Source of the DNA: Owenia fusiformis | Taxonomy: Eukaryota > Annelida > Polychaeta > Sabellida > Oweniidae | Direction of reading: 5' to 3' | NCBI GenBank assembly: GCA_903813345.2 | Contig: CAIIXF020000005.1 | Location: 31,993,375-32,057,374, forward strand | DNA: 64,000 nt | In this document: one piece after another, positions 11,053-23,700 of the stretch | Layout of the letters: the number at the start of each line of letters is the position of its first letter | Position numbering within the stretch: the first letter of the stretch is position 1 | The notes under the pieces: model-generated | Database searches by the model: none | The model's input: only the letters and a program-made list of their open reading frames with translations | What the model was told of the DNA's origin: nothing | Position numbers and translations under genes: made by a program

Positions 11053-11703
11053 CTAGGGGGTAATTTCAAACCCAATTGAATAAATCCGACATTGTTGTTC
11101 ATTCAGTTCAACCCAGCCACCAACTTTAATGTTTTCTGGTTCAGTATGGCTTTGCCACACCATGCCATCTAGTACACCAGGAGTTCCAGTTCTGCACATC
11201 TTATATGTGATACCAGCGGTGCTGTCAGCGTAGAAGAAACCAACTTTGTCATAAGGTTGAACCTGGAACCAAAATTTAAATGTTACATAATATTAAAGCC
11301 CACTCTACAAGTATATACCCCTGGTCACTTTAAAAAGCATGTGAAACTATATCTAATATAAAACGTTGACATAAAAATCAACTTTTGTTATGTAACAAAC
11401 ATTCATAACATTGAATTACCTGAATTCTCTTTTCAGCTTCTATATGAAATGTGTTTATTCTTCTCGGATGTATTAACACTTCATTTGATCCCACTAAAGT
11501 GAAATTTAATGACAACTCATTTCGACGCCATATTTGCATGTGAACTGTTGTGTACACCTCGGAGTAAATAACCCATTTGGAGATTCCCCCTCCTCTTGTA
11601 ATGCGTAGAGTGTTCATGTCAATCACAGTCAGCCAGTTTGGACCATCAACAGTGCCGTAATTCATCATCCGATTTTCTTGGTAAATTGGTACAGTTGATG
11701 ATG
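11053..11703 (-). CDS. Mosaic gene exons 30-31: C-terminal beta-rich module, unrecognised
   Basis: Exons 11420-11703 and 11053-11262 (stop TAG at 11,053-11,055). Features include GTVDGPNWLTVIDMN, KWVIYSEVYTTVHMQIWRRN, FTLVGSNEVLIHPRRINTFH, VQPYDKVGFFYADSTAGITY, two Cys, and the end YSIGFEITP. Alternating hydrophobic strands and the 'W..Y...VHMQIWR ... LVGS ... I.VQPYDKVGFFY' pattern suggest a jelly-roll or C1q/TNF-like sandwich, but I cannot name a family. Confidence 0.72.
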
Positions 11704-14700
11704 CTTTAAGAAATGGAAGATTAAGAAACTGCATTACATACACAGTATCCAAAATTCATTATTACAGTAAAAAACTGTCTTGTTAGCACTATGTATAAAA
11801 TGTTGGTTTTGAATAATTTTGCTGACTTAAAACAACCTACCTTCACACTTAGGGACGTTTGAAGAACAGTCTGAAAATAAATGAATACCAATAACCTGTA
11901 TATTATGGGTCCCATGATAATTCATTTATTCAATGCAATATCATATCTGGGACACACTTTGAATCATGCTTTTTTACTATAAAAGAAAATTCAATGTGAG
12001 TACTTTTTATCAAATATTTGGAGTGTAATGGAGTTACTAATCCAACACAGAATCATTATTAAAAATTATGAAAATCATGACAATTATGAGAGACATTTGG
12101 CCAAAAGTAAATAGAAGTAACATTTAAAGAATTCTAGTTTATTTATCATTATAGTTGCTTCAGAGTTGTTTACCAAATAGACCATCATATTGTAGGTGGA
12201 AATGGTCTCAATGGGTAATTTCTTTGTAGATTATGAATCATTTTGTCACCAGAAGTGGAGACATATTGTTATAGTCTCCAATGTTTTTATGTACGGCATT
12301 TGGCGTCTGTAACAAATTACAAGGTGAGGACATTTTGTCATGTGAATGCCTTGTAGGGGTTTAATATTCCCATACCTGTTACAACATACTGGTCCCTATA
12401 ATCTATGTTTCTGCAATAGGTCTCTGTTTTGCCACACCAACCATGTGTACTGCAACATGGATAGATCCCATCCCAGCCAGGTATAGGGGAATCAATGGGG
12501 CATTCAAGGTCGTTAAACATTGGCCCACATCTACCATCTTGACTTACTATTGAAGGGTCTTGTTCTAAAATATATAAATTTCATGGTGTCAAGCATCTGG
12601 GACCAGGCTCAAGATTAATTTTTGAGGTTTGATTTAATGCAGCATATATTTTTTGTATAATACTGTACAGTTTTGGCCTATTTTAATCATATTATTACAT
12701 TTGTTACATATATCTCTCTGTATTAACTTTTTGCATTTAACAAATACTATTCACTACTTGACATTTTCTGCTTTTTTGGCAGTTTACAAAAGTCAAAATT
12801 ACATTGCCCTCCATTATCTTACAGCTGCTGTAGGACATCTGCATACCACCATATGCCTTCTTGCTGTTATATTTTAGCTTACAATATTCTTACCCTTACA
12901 TCCTTTAATTCTTGGTACAACTGTAGCAACACCATCTATGGAAGTACATGCCATAGAGTGGAACCCATTAGTAATTTCATAACCATCATTACATTCATAT
13001 GTGACACTGTCACCAATCATCAAAGAATCATCTCCAGAAACAACCATTGCACTTTCAACATTTCCAAGCTGTGCACATGCTGTAAAATGGAGTCTAATGT
13101 TATTTCAAAAATGGACAATGTTTAAAAAGGTAATACATTCTTTGAAATTTTACCCAAATGAGAGAGTTTCATTGTGCCTTAACTTTACCTACAAATGATG
13201 CATGTAAAATGTATATTTTATACCTTCGGAAGAGGCATATTTCTCCCTATAGTCTACACAGCCAGAACATGCACAATGTGCCACCTCTTTGCCACACCAA
13301 CCTCTAGAGCTACAACAGGGGTAGATTCCATCCCACCCTGGGATTGAACTAGCAATTGGACACTCAGTGTCATGAAAGTTTGTACCACATCGGCCATTGG
13401 AAGAAATCTTTGAAGGATCTTGTTCTTTCAAAACAAATCGGTTATATTTATTAATCAATTTGAATCAATGGAAGACTACATGCCAAGACTATGCTGCTTG
13501 CATCTTTTATTTAGGAAATCATTGAAATCAAACGATGAAATCTAACGGGGAATATTTAGTTTAAATTAAACCCTCAATGGTAAGAATTTTGAGCTCTTAT
13601 GCAACATTCAAATGTACTTACCTTTAACCTGTGAACATATTCCACAGGTTTGCTTGCAATAACGTGTGGCAAAGTCATTCTCTTCAGAACATAAGGTTGG
13701 CAAGTGTTCCAAAAGCTGCAGACAATTATCTGCATCATCCTTACAAACGACATCAATATCTGGTAGGACACCTTTACAGACATATGGTTTTTCATAGGCA
13801 CATGAGGTAGCATCCCAACGCCATGGATTAGTTTCCCACCACCATTTATGGATGTATGTACAGTTACCCAGTCCTGGTTCAGCTATATGCCAATCTGTAT
13901 ATGGTTCATATGATCCATCAGACCATTCCCAGCGGTTTTCCTCTTTTTGATCATTCCATCCTATCCAGTATGAACCAGTGACACCACTAAAATTAAATAT
14001 ATATATAATTAAGAACTACAATTAAAAATCTGATATTACTCAGTAAATGGAACTATCATATCATTATCATATCATAATCATAGATAGACAGTATACATGT
14101 TGACATTTTCTTTTTATCCCATCCAACGAATTTCGCGTGAGGACATAGAGAACAGTTCCATCCATCTGGGCAATGACTCCAATACAGTTGGACCAATATT
14201 GTTTATGTATATGCCCCAATGGGAGTACGAGTTCTGCTCAACTTTTCAAAATGGCCCCCAGTTTCAAAATGGCCACCATATTAGTGTAAATCTTACAGTA
14301 TTTTAGGTTCTAACATTTATAAACTGTAATATTAATATGTTTTTAACACCAAAAGATTGTAAAGGATATTGATTAAGTTGGTTAAGTCGATTTTTGTAAA
14401 ACTGAAAAAGTAATAGAGGGATTTTGTGAAAATAGCAGCCATGGCTGTTTGATTAGGGTTTGGTATTGCTGTTATCTAGTTTGATTTTACCCCTTTGATG
14501 CTACATTCTGTATGAAGTCATCTTCAGCTTCATCATGCATACTGGCTAGGTGACCTCCCTCTGTAATACAATACTGTTCAGCCATATACCAGGTATGGGC
14601 ACTGGGGAATGCCTTGTAGCAGTTCTCATTGTAATAACTCCAACCATATTCGCAACCATCTAAAATATACAACTCAATCAAGAATTCTTTGATTATGGTG

Positions 14701-17700
14701 TCCTCAAGGATTGGTCATTCATATCATGGGCTTTCAACTCAGCTAAATCTTACAAAAGCAGAAATCCTATTATGAAGTAAAAACTGTTTGTTTATTACAT
14801 TATTTCTTGATTAACACTTTATAATGGAGTAAAATTACATTAGTGGCATATAGATGATTGGTTACAAAAAATCATATGAAACCTTACCCTCAGCCATTCT
14901 TTTGCATATAAAGTCTACAGTATTATTGCAGTTCATATCCTCCCAATATCTCCCATCATTTGGAAAGACAGCTGTGCAATCTTCTTCACCATTACCCCAT
15001 CCATTATCTGGCTTGTAACGATACCACCACCTTAGATATGCAGATGGATTCCCATCCAACCACTTGAATCGTGGATATGTGTTGTACTCGCCAATGTCCT
15101 CTGTTAGGCCTATCCAAAGATCATATACTCCATGGCTGAAGAAGAGAACATAACACTTGAATACTACAAGTCTATAAAGACATATATATTAATTTCACAT
15201 TTATTTCAAATGATAGGCAAATGATGACCAATGTTTGTTTATAGTATTATGTGCCAAATTTGAATAGCCAAAAGACTATGGTTAGAAAGTTATTTGGTTT
15301 TATTGCTGTGGCAGTAGTCTCTGACTGCGTTTTTCGTATCTTTCCAATACTAATGTCTTTTGAGCATTTGTCCAAGGCATCATGTTTTACAACTAACTAA
15401 CAACATGAGCTATACATACACAGTCTCTTCTTTCCTTCCTGAAAAAATGAACACAATTGGACTAGTATTTTCCAAGATATAGCAATTTCTTTGGGTTGCA
15501 TTTTTTTTGAACACCCTGTATCATCTAAGATGGTGGCCAAAATTCTTTCGTTTCAGATAAACTTCCAATTTCAGGTAAACTAAGTTGAATCTGGATTCCA
15601 AATTTTTCTACATGCAAACAAATGAGGCTGTGATTGTAAACAGTCACTTAAGATATTGTCAAACACCCGTGATATTGGGAGAAATTTGGAAAATGGCCTC
15701 ACTTAGAATGACTCTGAACTTGATGATGACGTAGGAATGACACTAACTGAAACAGTGGATGACACTAACTCTATATGGGATGAATACATGCACGGGCATC
15801 TGAGTTAGTGTCATCAATGGTGAATATCATGTTTGAGTTAGTGTATCATCAACTTCAGTGAGACTCATTCTAAGTGAAGCTGTTTTCCTTAAAATTCTCT
15901 ATTAATGCGGGTCTATGAGCATTTTTCCTGGCTGTTTACAATTGTTACCTTGTGAGTTTGCATGGCGAACCATCTGGATTCCACATTGAAGTGAAATAGT
16001 TGTTTTCTCAAAAATGAAATGAATAAAAGAATTTTGGCTGCCATCTTGATGATACTAACTGCAGCTTGTCATCCAGCTTTGGAACAGTGTCTATGATGTG
16101 TTGTATAGATTGTGTTTGTCTTAATTATGTTAATTAGTTATGTCTGTAATTTGGAAGCTGTGTACATCATTAATATAAATCATTTGTGCATACTGTCCAT
16201 TTACCTTTCTGCTAATTCATACACATAGACATGTTCTTCCCGGCTTAGAAGACTAACTAAATCAGCATTAACATCATTACATTTAGCTGCTGCATCCAAG
16301 AAATTGAGTGACTCAGTGAAAACTGCATAACAATTTCCATTGAATTCATACCATCCAACTGGACAAACTACAAATAAAGTCCATAATGTTTTGAACTACT
16401 AACTTTCAAAAGCATAATGCTTCAACTTGGATATTTCTCATATCTTTCTAGTATTTCTAACTCTAGCTTTGGAAGTGGAAATGTAACAAAAAATTTTTGA
16501 TGTCCCGATTTTTGCTGGCATAAAAAGTGATATCCCATTTTATTCTGAGCATAAACATTTTCTGCTGGTATTATTTAGAAAATGTATAATGGTAGTTCAA
16601 GATGTAGTTCATTCTGACATAGATTTCTGAACTAATGTTAGTGAAGAATTCCTAATAGAATTGAGAATTAATAGCTAGAATGGTTCTGTTTTGCCCCATC
16701 AAACAATTTCCAAACTTGCACTTGAAATTCATTTCTGTCTATATGTGTTACAGTCTGTCATGACTGTATCAATCATAACAATGGAAATTAGGTGAATTCT
16801 ATCTGTTACAGAGAGATTATCTATGATGTCACATGATAATTTGATTTCTAAGAAATGAAGCAGAGTTCTATCTAAAACAGAGATGCTTTGTGATGTGACC
16901 ATAAATTATCTTGTTTCCAGTGTGATGATTGATGATGTCATCACAGATACTTTGTGATGTCATCATGAATAACCTAATTTCCATTGTGATGATTGTTGAT
17001 CACATCACAGAATGTCAACAAATAGACAGAAATGAAGTTGAAATGCAAATTAGAAAATTGTTTGCTAGGGCAAAACAACTCAGTTTCAGCTTATATTTCT
17101 TAATTCTATTGGGAATTCTTAACTAACAGTCTGTGTCAGAATGATGTGTCTTAAATCTTGGACTACCATTAAACATCACATCCTTAATAATACCAGCATA
17201 AAAAGGGATATCACTTTTTATGCTCAGCATAAAATGGGATATCACTTTTTATGCTCAGCATAAAATGGGATATCACTTTTTATGCCAGCGTAAATGGGTT
17301 TTATTCTCAGCATAAAATAGGACATCATTTTTTATGCTGGGCATTAAATTGATATAAAAAAACCTAACAAATCCGGGTATTTGTTTCAGTCCAATTTTAT
17401 ATAATTCGCTGTTTAAAAATCTTATATCTCTCTTGTGATCCCTTGTATGAGTACCTCCACATATCACTTTCCTTCCACTCCATGTACCGTCTGTTAAAGC
17501 TTCACGTTCGTCAAACCCAAATGCTTGTAGGTTGGTGATTTCTTCCCCATTGGTCTCACTACAGACAAATCTGACTTTGTCTCCATCTTTATAGGTTCCA
17601 CTAGCTGGGATTGGGTCGAGTGTATAAGCATTGGGATCTTCTACATAAATACTTGGATTGATAAAAGCTGAAAGTATGTATGTGGAAAATTTAATAGGTT

Positions 17701-20700
17701 CATGTTGCTTAATCAAGATACGTTGACACTAAAAACGAATATTTATAAACTGATTTATCAGTATTTCTAAATTTTATTCTATCTATAACTTTTGGTCGGG
17801 TACCTCTATCTAGGCTACTCTTTTGGTAATTGTTGCCTTAGTAATTAGAATGTTAATTTATTTTTTCACCAACCTCTTTCTGTCACTCCCAATGTACACA
17901 GAGAACATGATTTCTTGCAGCCATATAAACCCTCATCAGATTCACAGTATTCTTCAGTCAACAAATCAGCACAATTGTTATATATATCATGACAAGTCCC
18001 TACAAAAGTACAGGAAAGTATTTTCCACTAGCATAGCGTATCATAGTTGTAAAATGAATTTGTTATGGTCAAACTGATGAACAAATAACCATAAAATTAA
18101 ACATTGTATATGTTTAATAATTTTGTACTTAAAAGGTTTTCCTTACCAAGATTAGCGACGTCGCAAAAGTCTTGAGTGCAGAAGTGATCTGTATAACACC
18201 ATGGCCTGTATAATTCATTTGGGTTTCTACAGTAGTTGTGTGATCCCAGACCTTTTTCATAGTACCTAGAATAGTGAAACTTACATGTCCATGAGCATTT
18301 TCGTGTATGGATTTGATAATATTTAGAGTTACACCCCAGGTTTAATTGCTTGGTTATAAAGCATTTTAACAAAAAAAGCTTCGTAATGAAGGATCTTGGA
18401 GGTGTTACTGCAGACAAAATATTTTGTTAACCTTTCCAAAATCATTTTAACACTGGGTATAATGGGTACAATTGTCCTCATGATTCATATATCATATTTG
18501 ATTTATATAAACATGCTTTTCTTGTTTTTATCTCATCGAACGAAGTTCAGAGGGATATAGGGAACGCCTCTGTCCGTCCGTCCATCCGTCCGTCCGTCCA
18601 TCCGTCCGTACGTCCGTCCGTCCGTACGTACGTACGTCCGGGCAATAACTCAAATACCGTTGGCCCGATTTTCAAAATGGCCGCTCATTTCAAAATGGCG
18701 GCCATTTTAGTGCCGAATTTACAGTAATTTAGGTGCAATATGTAAAACTGTAATAGCAATATGTTTAAGATGTAAAAAAATTATATAGGACATTAATAAA
18801 GCTAGAAATGTAGATATTAAAGAAGCACATGGCAGCCATCTTGAAAAATGGCGGCCTTTACTCGTTATTTTACGAGATTTGCTGTAACTCGAAAAGTAGT
18901 GGAGCGATTTTGTTCATATTTGGTATGTGAATACTATAAACATTGCACACTGTCTAAAGACACTTTTGGTAGAAGGTGGCCATTTTAAAAAATGGCCGCC
19001 ATTTTGAAACTTATGACACTTTTAGTAGAAGGTGGCCATTTTGAAAAATGGCCGCCATTTTAATGTATTTTATAATAATTCGAAAAGAAGTGAAGTGATT
19101 TTGTTCATATTTGGTATGTGAATACTGTAGGCATGGCACACTGTCTTATGACACTTTTGGTAGAAGGCGGCCATTTTTCAAAATGGCCACCATTTTAATG
19201 TATTTTACTATAACTCGAAAAGTAGTGGAGCGATTTTGTTCATATTTGGTATGTGAATACTATAAGTATGGCAAATGGTCTAATGACACGTTTGGTAGAA
19301 GGCGGCCATTTTGAAAAATGCCTGCCATTTTTGCTATATACTTTGTTTGTAAAAATGCCATCTATGGCTGTTCGATGGGATTCGCTACGCTTTGGCGTTG
19401 CCGTTGTTCTGGTTTGATAAGCTTACTCAGGTATAAATGGGTTAACAGCACAGTGGCGCACATCCATCCAATTCATACATCTGCGGTTTGCCTGTGTGTA
19501 TGATACAGTGCCGCGATATGTGTCACCCTTTAGTTCATGGTTGTAATAAACATCAATATCTGCATCTAAATTCAAATAAAATGAAATTGTTACTTTATAC
19601 AGAAAGCCACCACCAAACGCTGTATGAACTAGTAGAAAATAGTATAAGATTTTTAATTTTTCAGGAATCATATTGAGCACATGAAACATATCAAACAGCA
19701 TATCAACCACAAATTTTTTTTCAGAATAGCAGTTAGGTTTTGGGTTGTGAATTAGAATAATCTTTTACAAATGTCAGATACTAATTTAAGTAATAAGATT
19801 GATTCGTCATTACTTGTATTATATCTGACGATGGCCTTGAATCCACTTGCTTCTAAAGTCTTGTCAGTACTTAGAGTAAGCCACATCAGGTTTGTTTCTG
19901 CAGTCCATGATCTTGATATGTTTCCACCACAAACCCTGAATAAAAGTTGCATTCAGCCATAATGATATCTTTTTTTAGTGGTAATATTTATCAAAATGTC
20001 CAATTGTTATCATCGCTACACAGAAATCTTGATCATGTCTATTTGAAAGTTTGAATACCAATAAGAATAATTACTTAATCCCTTTCTGTCCTGGTAAGCT
20101 TTGTCTGATTTCAACAAAATCATTGCAGTCAGTTTTGAGATTTGATACACCATCTAAACCACCATGAACATCAAATGTCTCAAAGTAGACATTCACTCGT
20201 GCCTCTTTTGGAGCCTGTAAAATAGTTATCATTTAGCTATCATGTTTTTCATGTTATATTAAAAGGATTGTTTTATCAAGGAAGAAGGGCAGGTGTATAA
20301 TGATTATGCAGTATTTATGTTTATATATATATAATATATCCTAAGACAATTTCATATTTCATTCCATGCAAGTCTTGAAGATGTGTCACAAAGACAAGGA
20401 CCTTGTTTTCCTTTCCAGAGGGTATATTATTTTGTTATTCACCATTAGAAAGTGTAGACGTTTGAATTAACATACAATGAACAAGAGTGTTATATACAGT
20501 ACTTACTTTTATAAACCAATTACATATTTGCTCTGGATTGTAATTGTTGGGATAATTAGGTGTCTGGATAGTTGCAGAGGGATTGTTTTCATCTAGTGTA
20601 ATCTCATAATTGCAGCCTACAATAATATATTTGTCAATTTTGTTACATACTTAATACAAGTATTTTGCCATTTATAAGAAATGTTTTTATTATCTTGAAG

Positions 20701-23700
20701 CAAATGAATTGGATACCAAAGCTTTTGCTTACCATATTTGAGAGGGTAATAGTAGCAAAGTAGAAATGAGTACTTATTGTGCCAGACAGGATCATATGGG
20801 AATGCACCAGTTCGTTTGTGATTAGGATCATCTTTTTCATCAAATTGGATGTACTCAGTAGTAACAGCCATGCCTAGATAGAGGAATATTTTATTCTCAT
20901 GTTTACTTAAATGTCTATATGAATGACAGCATTTGAAGCAGTTGAACTGTGCCTTAATTCCAGTACCGAACGTGATATAAAACAATCAATAATTATTACA
21001 GTCTAATCTGCAGATTTTTCCAAGTGTAGAATCTATCCAAAGACATCGGTAAAAAAGTAAGCCCTGAAAGGGTTCCAAACATTCAGCCATGTGTAAATTG
21101 TGGTAATCTTACCTGCAACAGCCTGACAAGATGCACCTTCATGTCTAAACAAGTAGAAGGGCTTGGAATTTGGAAGCTGAATCGGCAAGAACATATCGCT
21201 ATCAAACGGGTCATTCCTGCAGCAGAACTCGTATTCCGTATCCTGAAATATGTTTTAGTGGGATATTTATATGATAATTACCTTAAGAGGTCAACCCTTG
21301 GTCTTGTGAGAGTGTACTTACTCCTGAGATATTTGTAGAAATCCCTATTTGTAGAATTCTTACATTTATTTAGCAGTAGTGATTTGAACAGGCATGAAAG
21401 TAACAAGCAAATCAATTTTGAAATCTGAAAATGCACGCACACTGAAAAAAGTAGTAAGAGGTAATGAATCAATCAATATAGCTTTGAGTTTTAGTAATGC
21501 ATATCTAGCTATGTGATTTATATTGCAAAGAATGGCTTACATCTTCCAGGACTCCATCTGGTACTGCTCCACTATGGTTTCCTTGCTTAGAATCATTATC
21601 ATCAATTCGCACAGAACCCATTTTGAAACCTTAATATAAAAATATGAATACATTTCATAATATTTATTATGATTGTGATGATTTTTTGAGAAAATAGACA
21701 TGTTTAATAACCATACTCTTAACTTTTAAAAATAAAAAATGCTCCTGTTTAATTTGCTTCATAATGTGATTATGTAAGTCTACCTTTTGGACAATCACCA
21801 TGCTTGTAAATACAATATCTTCCTTCGGGCCAATCATATGTGCCATCATCTCTTGTGTCAATACAGAACTGATCCTTTGACCAATCTCTTGTTTCATCAT
21901 AGGAATCAGCATGTATATGTTTCTTGTAGTTTCCAGTGAGGACATTGTTTCCCCCCCCCATAGTGTAATCTGTACCCTGTGCTGAAATCCCCCTCAGGAC
22001 ATCCAGTATTAGGCAATGGAAGACCATATGTACCAGAGGGCCATTTGGTAGGAGCAGTTAGAGCTGAAATAAAAGTTGTTATCAATTTTGTTGAAGTTAC
22101 TGTATCATATTTGTAAATTGTCTCTTATTCTCCTGCTGAGATACACAATTTATTTTCATAATTTTTATTTTCAGTTCTGTCTTTGGCTGTCATATTATAT
22201 TATAATAGGATTTTATAATAGGACCTCAGTAAATGGTATGTTCAATATTACTTACAAGGGTCATCAAATTCCTCACATCTTTCCCGAGTGAGACCAGGTA
22301 AACAAATACATGAACACTGGTCATTCACCCAGCCAAGATATCCTCCATTCTTGCAGCCTGCTTCTTTCTGCTCTACGGTACACCCAGCTGTGGGAAAAAG
22401 GTATTTTATTGATGACAAACTGTTGGATTCAATATTTTTCTTCTTAGAACTAAGTTCTGGGAATTTATCTGTCATTTCATTATTTTTCAACCAATCTACT
22501 TTAAATTTTCATGGTAAATGGAGAATGTAATTTTGGGTTGGATAAAAGTCTCATTGTCATATGATGTCACAATGGATAATTATTGTTACTATAGCAACAT
22601 GACAAATGTTGTAGTGGGTCAAGCAAAACTTAAATTCATTTTTTTTTTACTTGACCCAAAAGTATGATTAATTAATACCTATTTGGTAGACAAATTTCTT
22701 TGATTTTTTATGTTTTTAAATATTTCTAACTTTAGTTTGTAAAGTGACATCTGTATTGTGATATAAGAGTGCACTTTGCTCAATTTTCTTATCATTGGTC
22801 AGACTCTCAAAGTCACAATCACGACTCAAAATAGCAAGGAGTTATCTTCCATTATGACTATGCTTCTTCCCACTCCTCACATTGTCCATACTACTCTTGA
22901 AGAATTCGGGTTCACACAAGTTGTTCATACCCCATATTCACTATATACAGTTCACCAGATAAACCACCATTAGGTTCACTAAATTTGACTGTTGAAGCAT
23001 CATATGAGAGATCATCATAAGTTTGGTTCTGATGAGTGACTGATCTCAACAGCTTGAGCAAATCTTCAAGGGATACCAAAGGGAGGACTGGAAAGCGTCT
23101 TTATGGACTAGGTTTGACAACAATGCATGTGCGTCCAGGCCTATGGAAATCAATATAAATGAAATGATCCTCCCAGCAATGAAGAATACTTCTGAATAAA
23201 TGACTTCAAGAGCACTGTTCTGCCTCTAGTACAATAAGTTTGAACCAACCATCTTGGCAAGATGAATATGTTCTAGCAGGAAATTTTCAAATTAGCGTTA
23301 GTCAAATTTTGCTGACCCGTGGACCACTTTTACCTTTTTATCACACCATCGGTGGGATATAGTCGTCATACTGGTCGTGGTCGTGGTCGTGATCGTGATC
23401 GTGGTCGTGATCTTCCTGCTTTTTGTCATCGCCATTTAAGGAAAACTGCTCATCAGATTTTCTCCAAATTCGCAGAGATGATAGAGGATATCAAGTACTA
23501 GAGCTGATTAACTTTTGGGCGGCCATCTTGTTTTCTGGTGGCCATTTTGAAGGATTTTCGAAAAAACCTTGTCATCGCCATTTCAGGAAAACCGCTCATC
23601 GGTTTTCCTTCAAATTTACACAAATGATAGAGGATATCAAGTACTAGAGCTGATTAACTTTTGGGCGGCCATCTTGTTTTCTGGTGGCCATTTTGAAGGT

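Noticed and set aside
17273-17716. 147-codon - strand frame as one exon
   Set aside because: Only 17,455-17,667 lies between valid splice sites; the rest is read-through into both introns.
17874-17999. Venom toxin gene (ShK-like)
   Set aside because: The Cys pattern is a ShKT module inside a large secreted protein; such modules are common in non-toxic invertebrate proteins.
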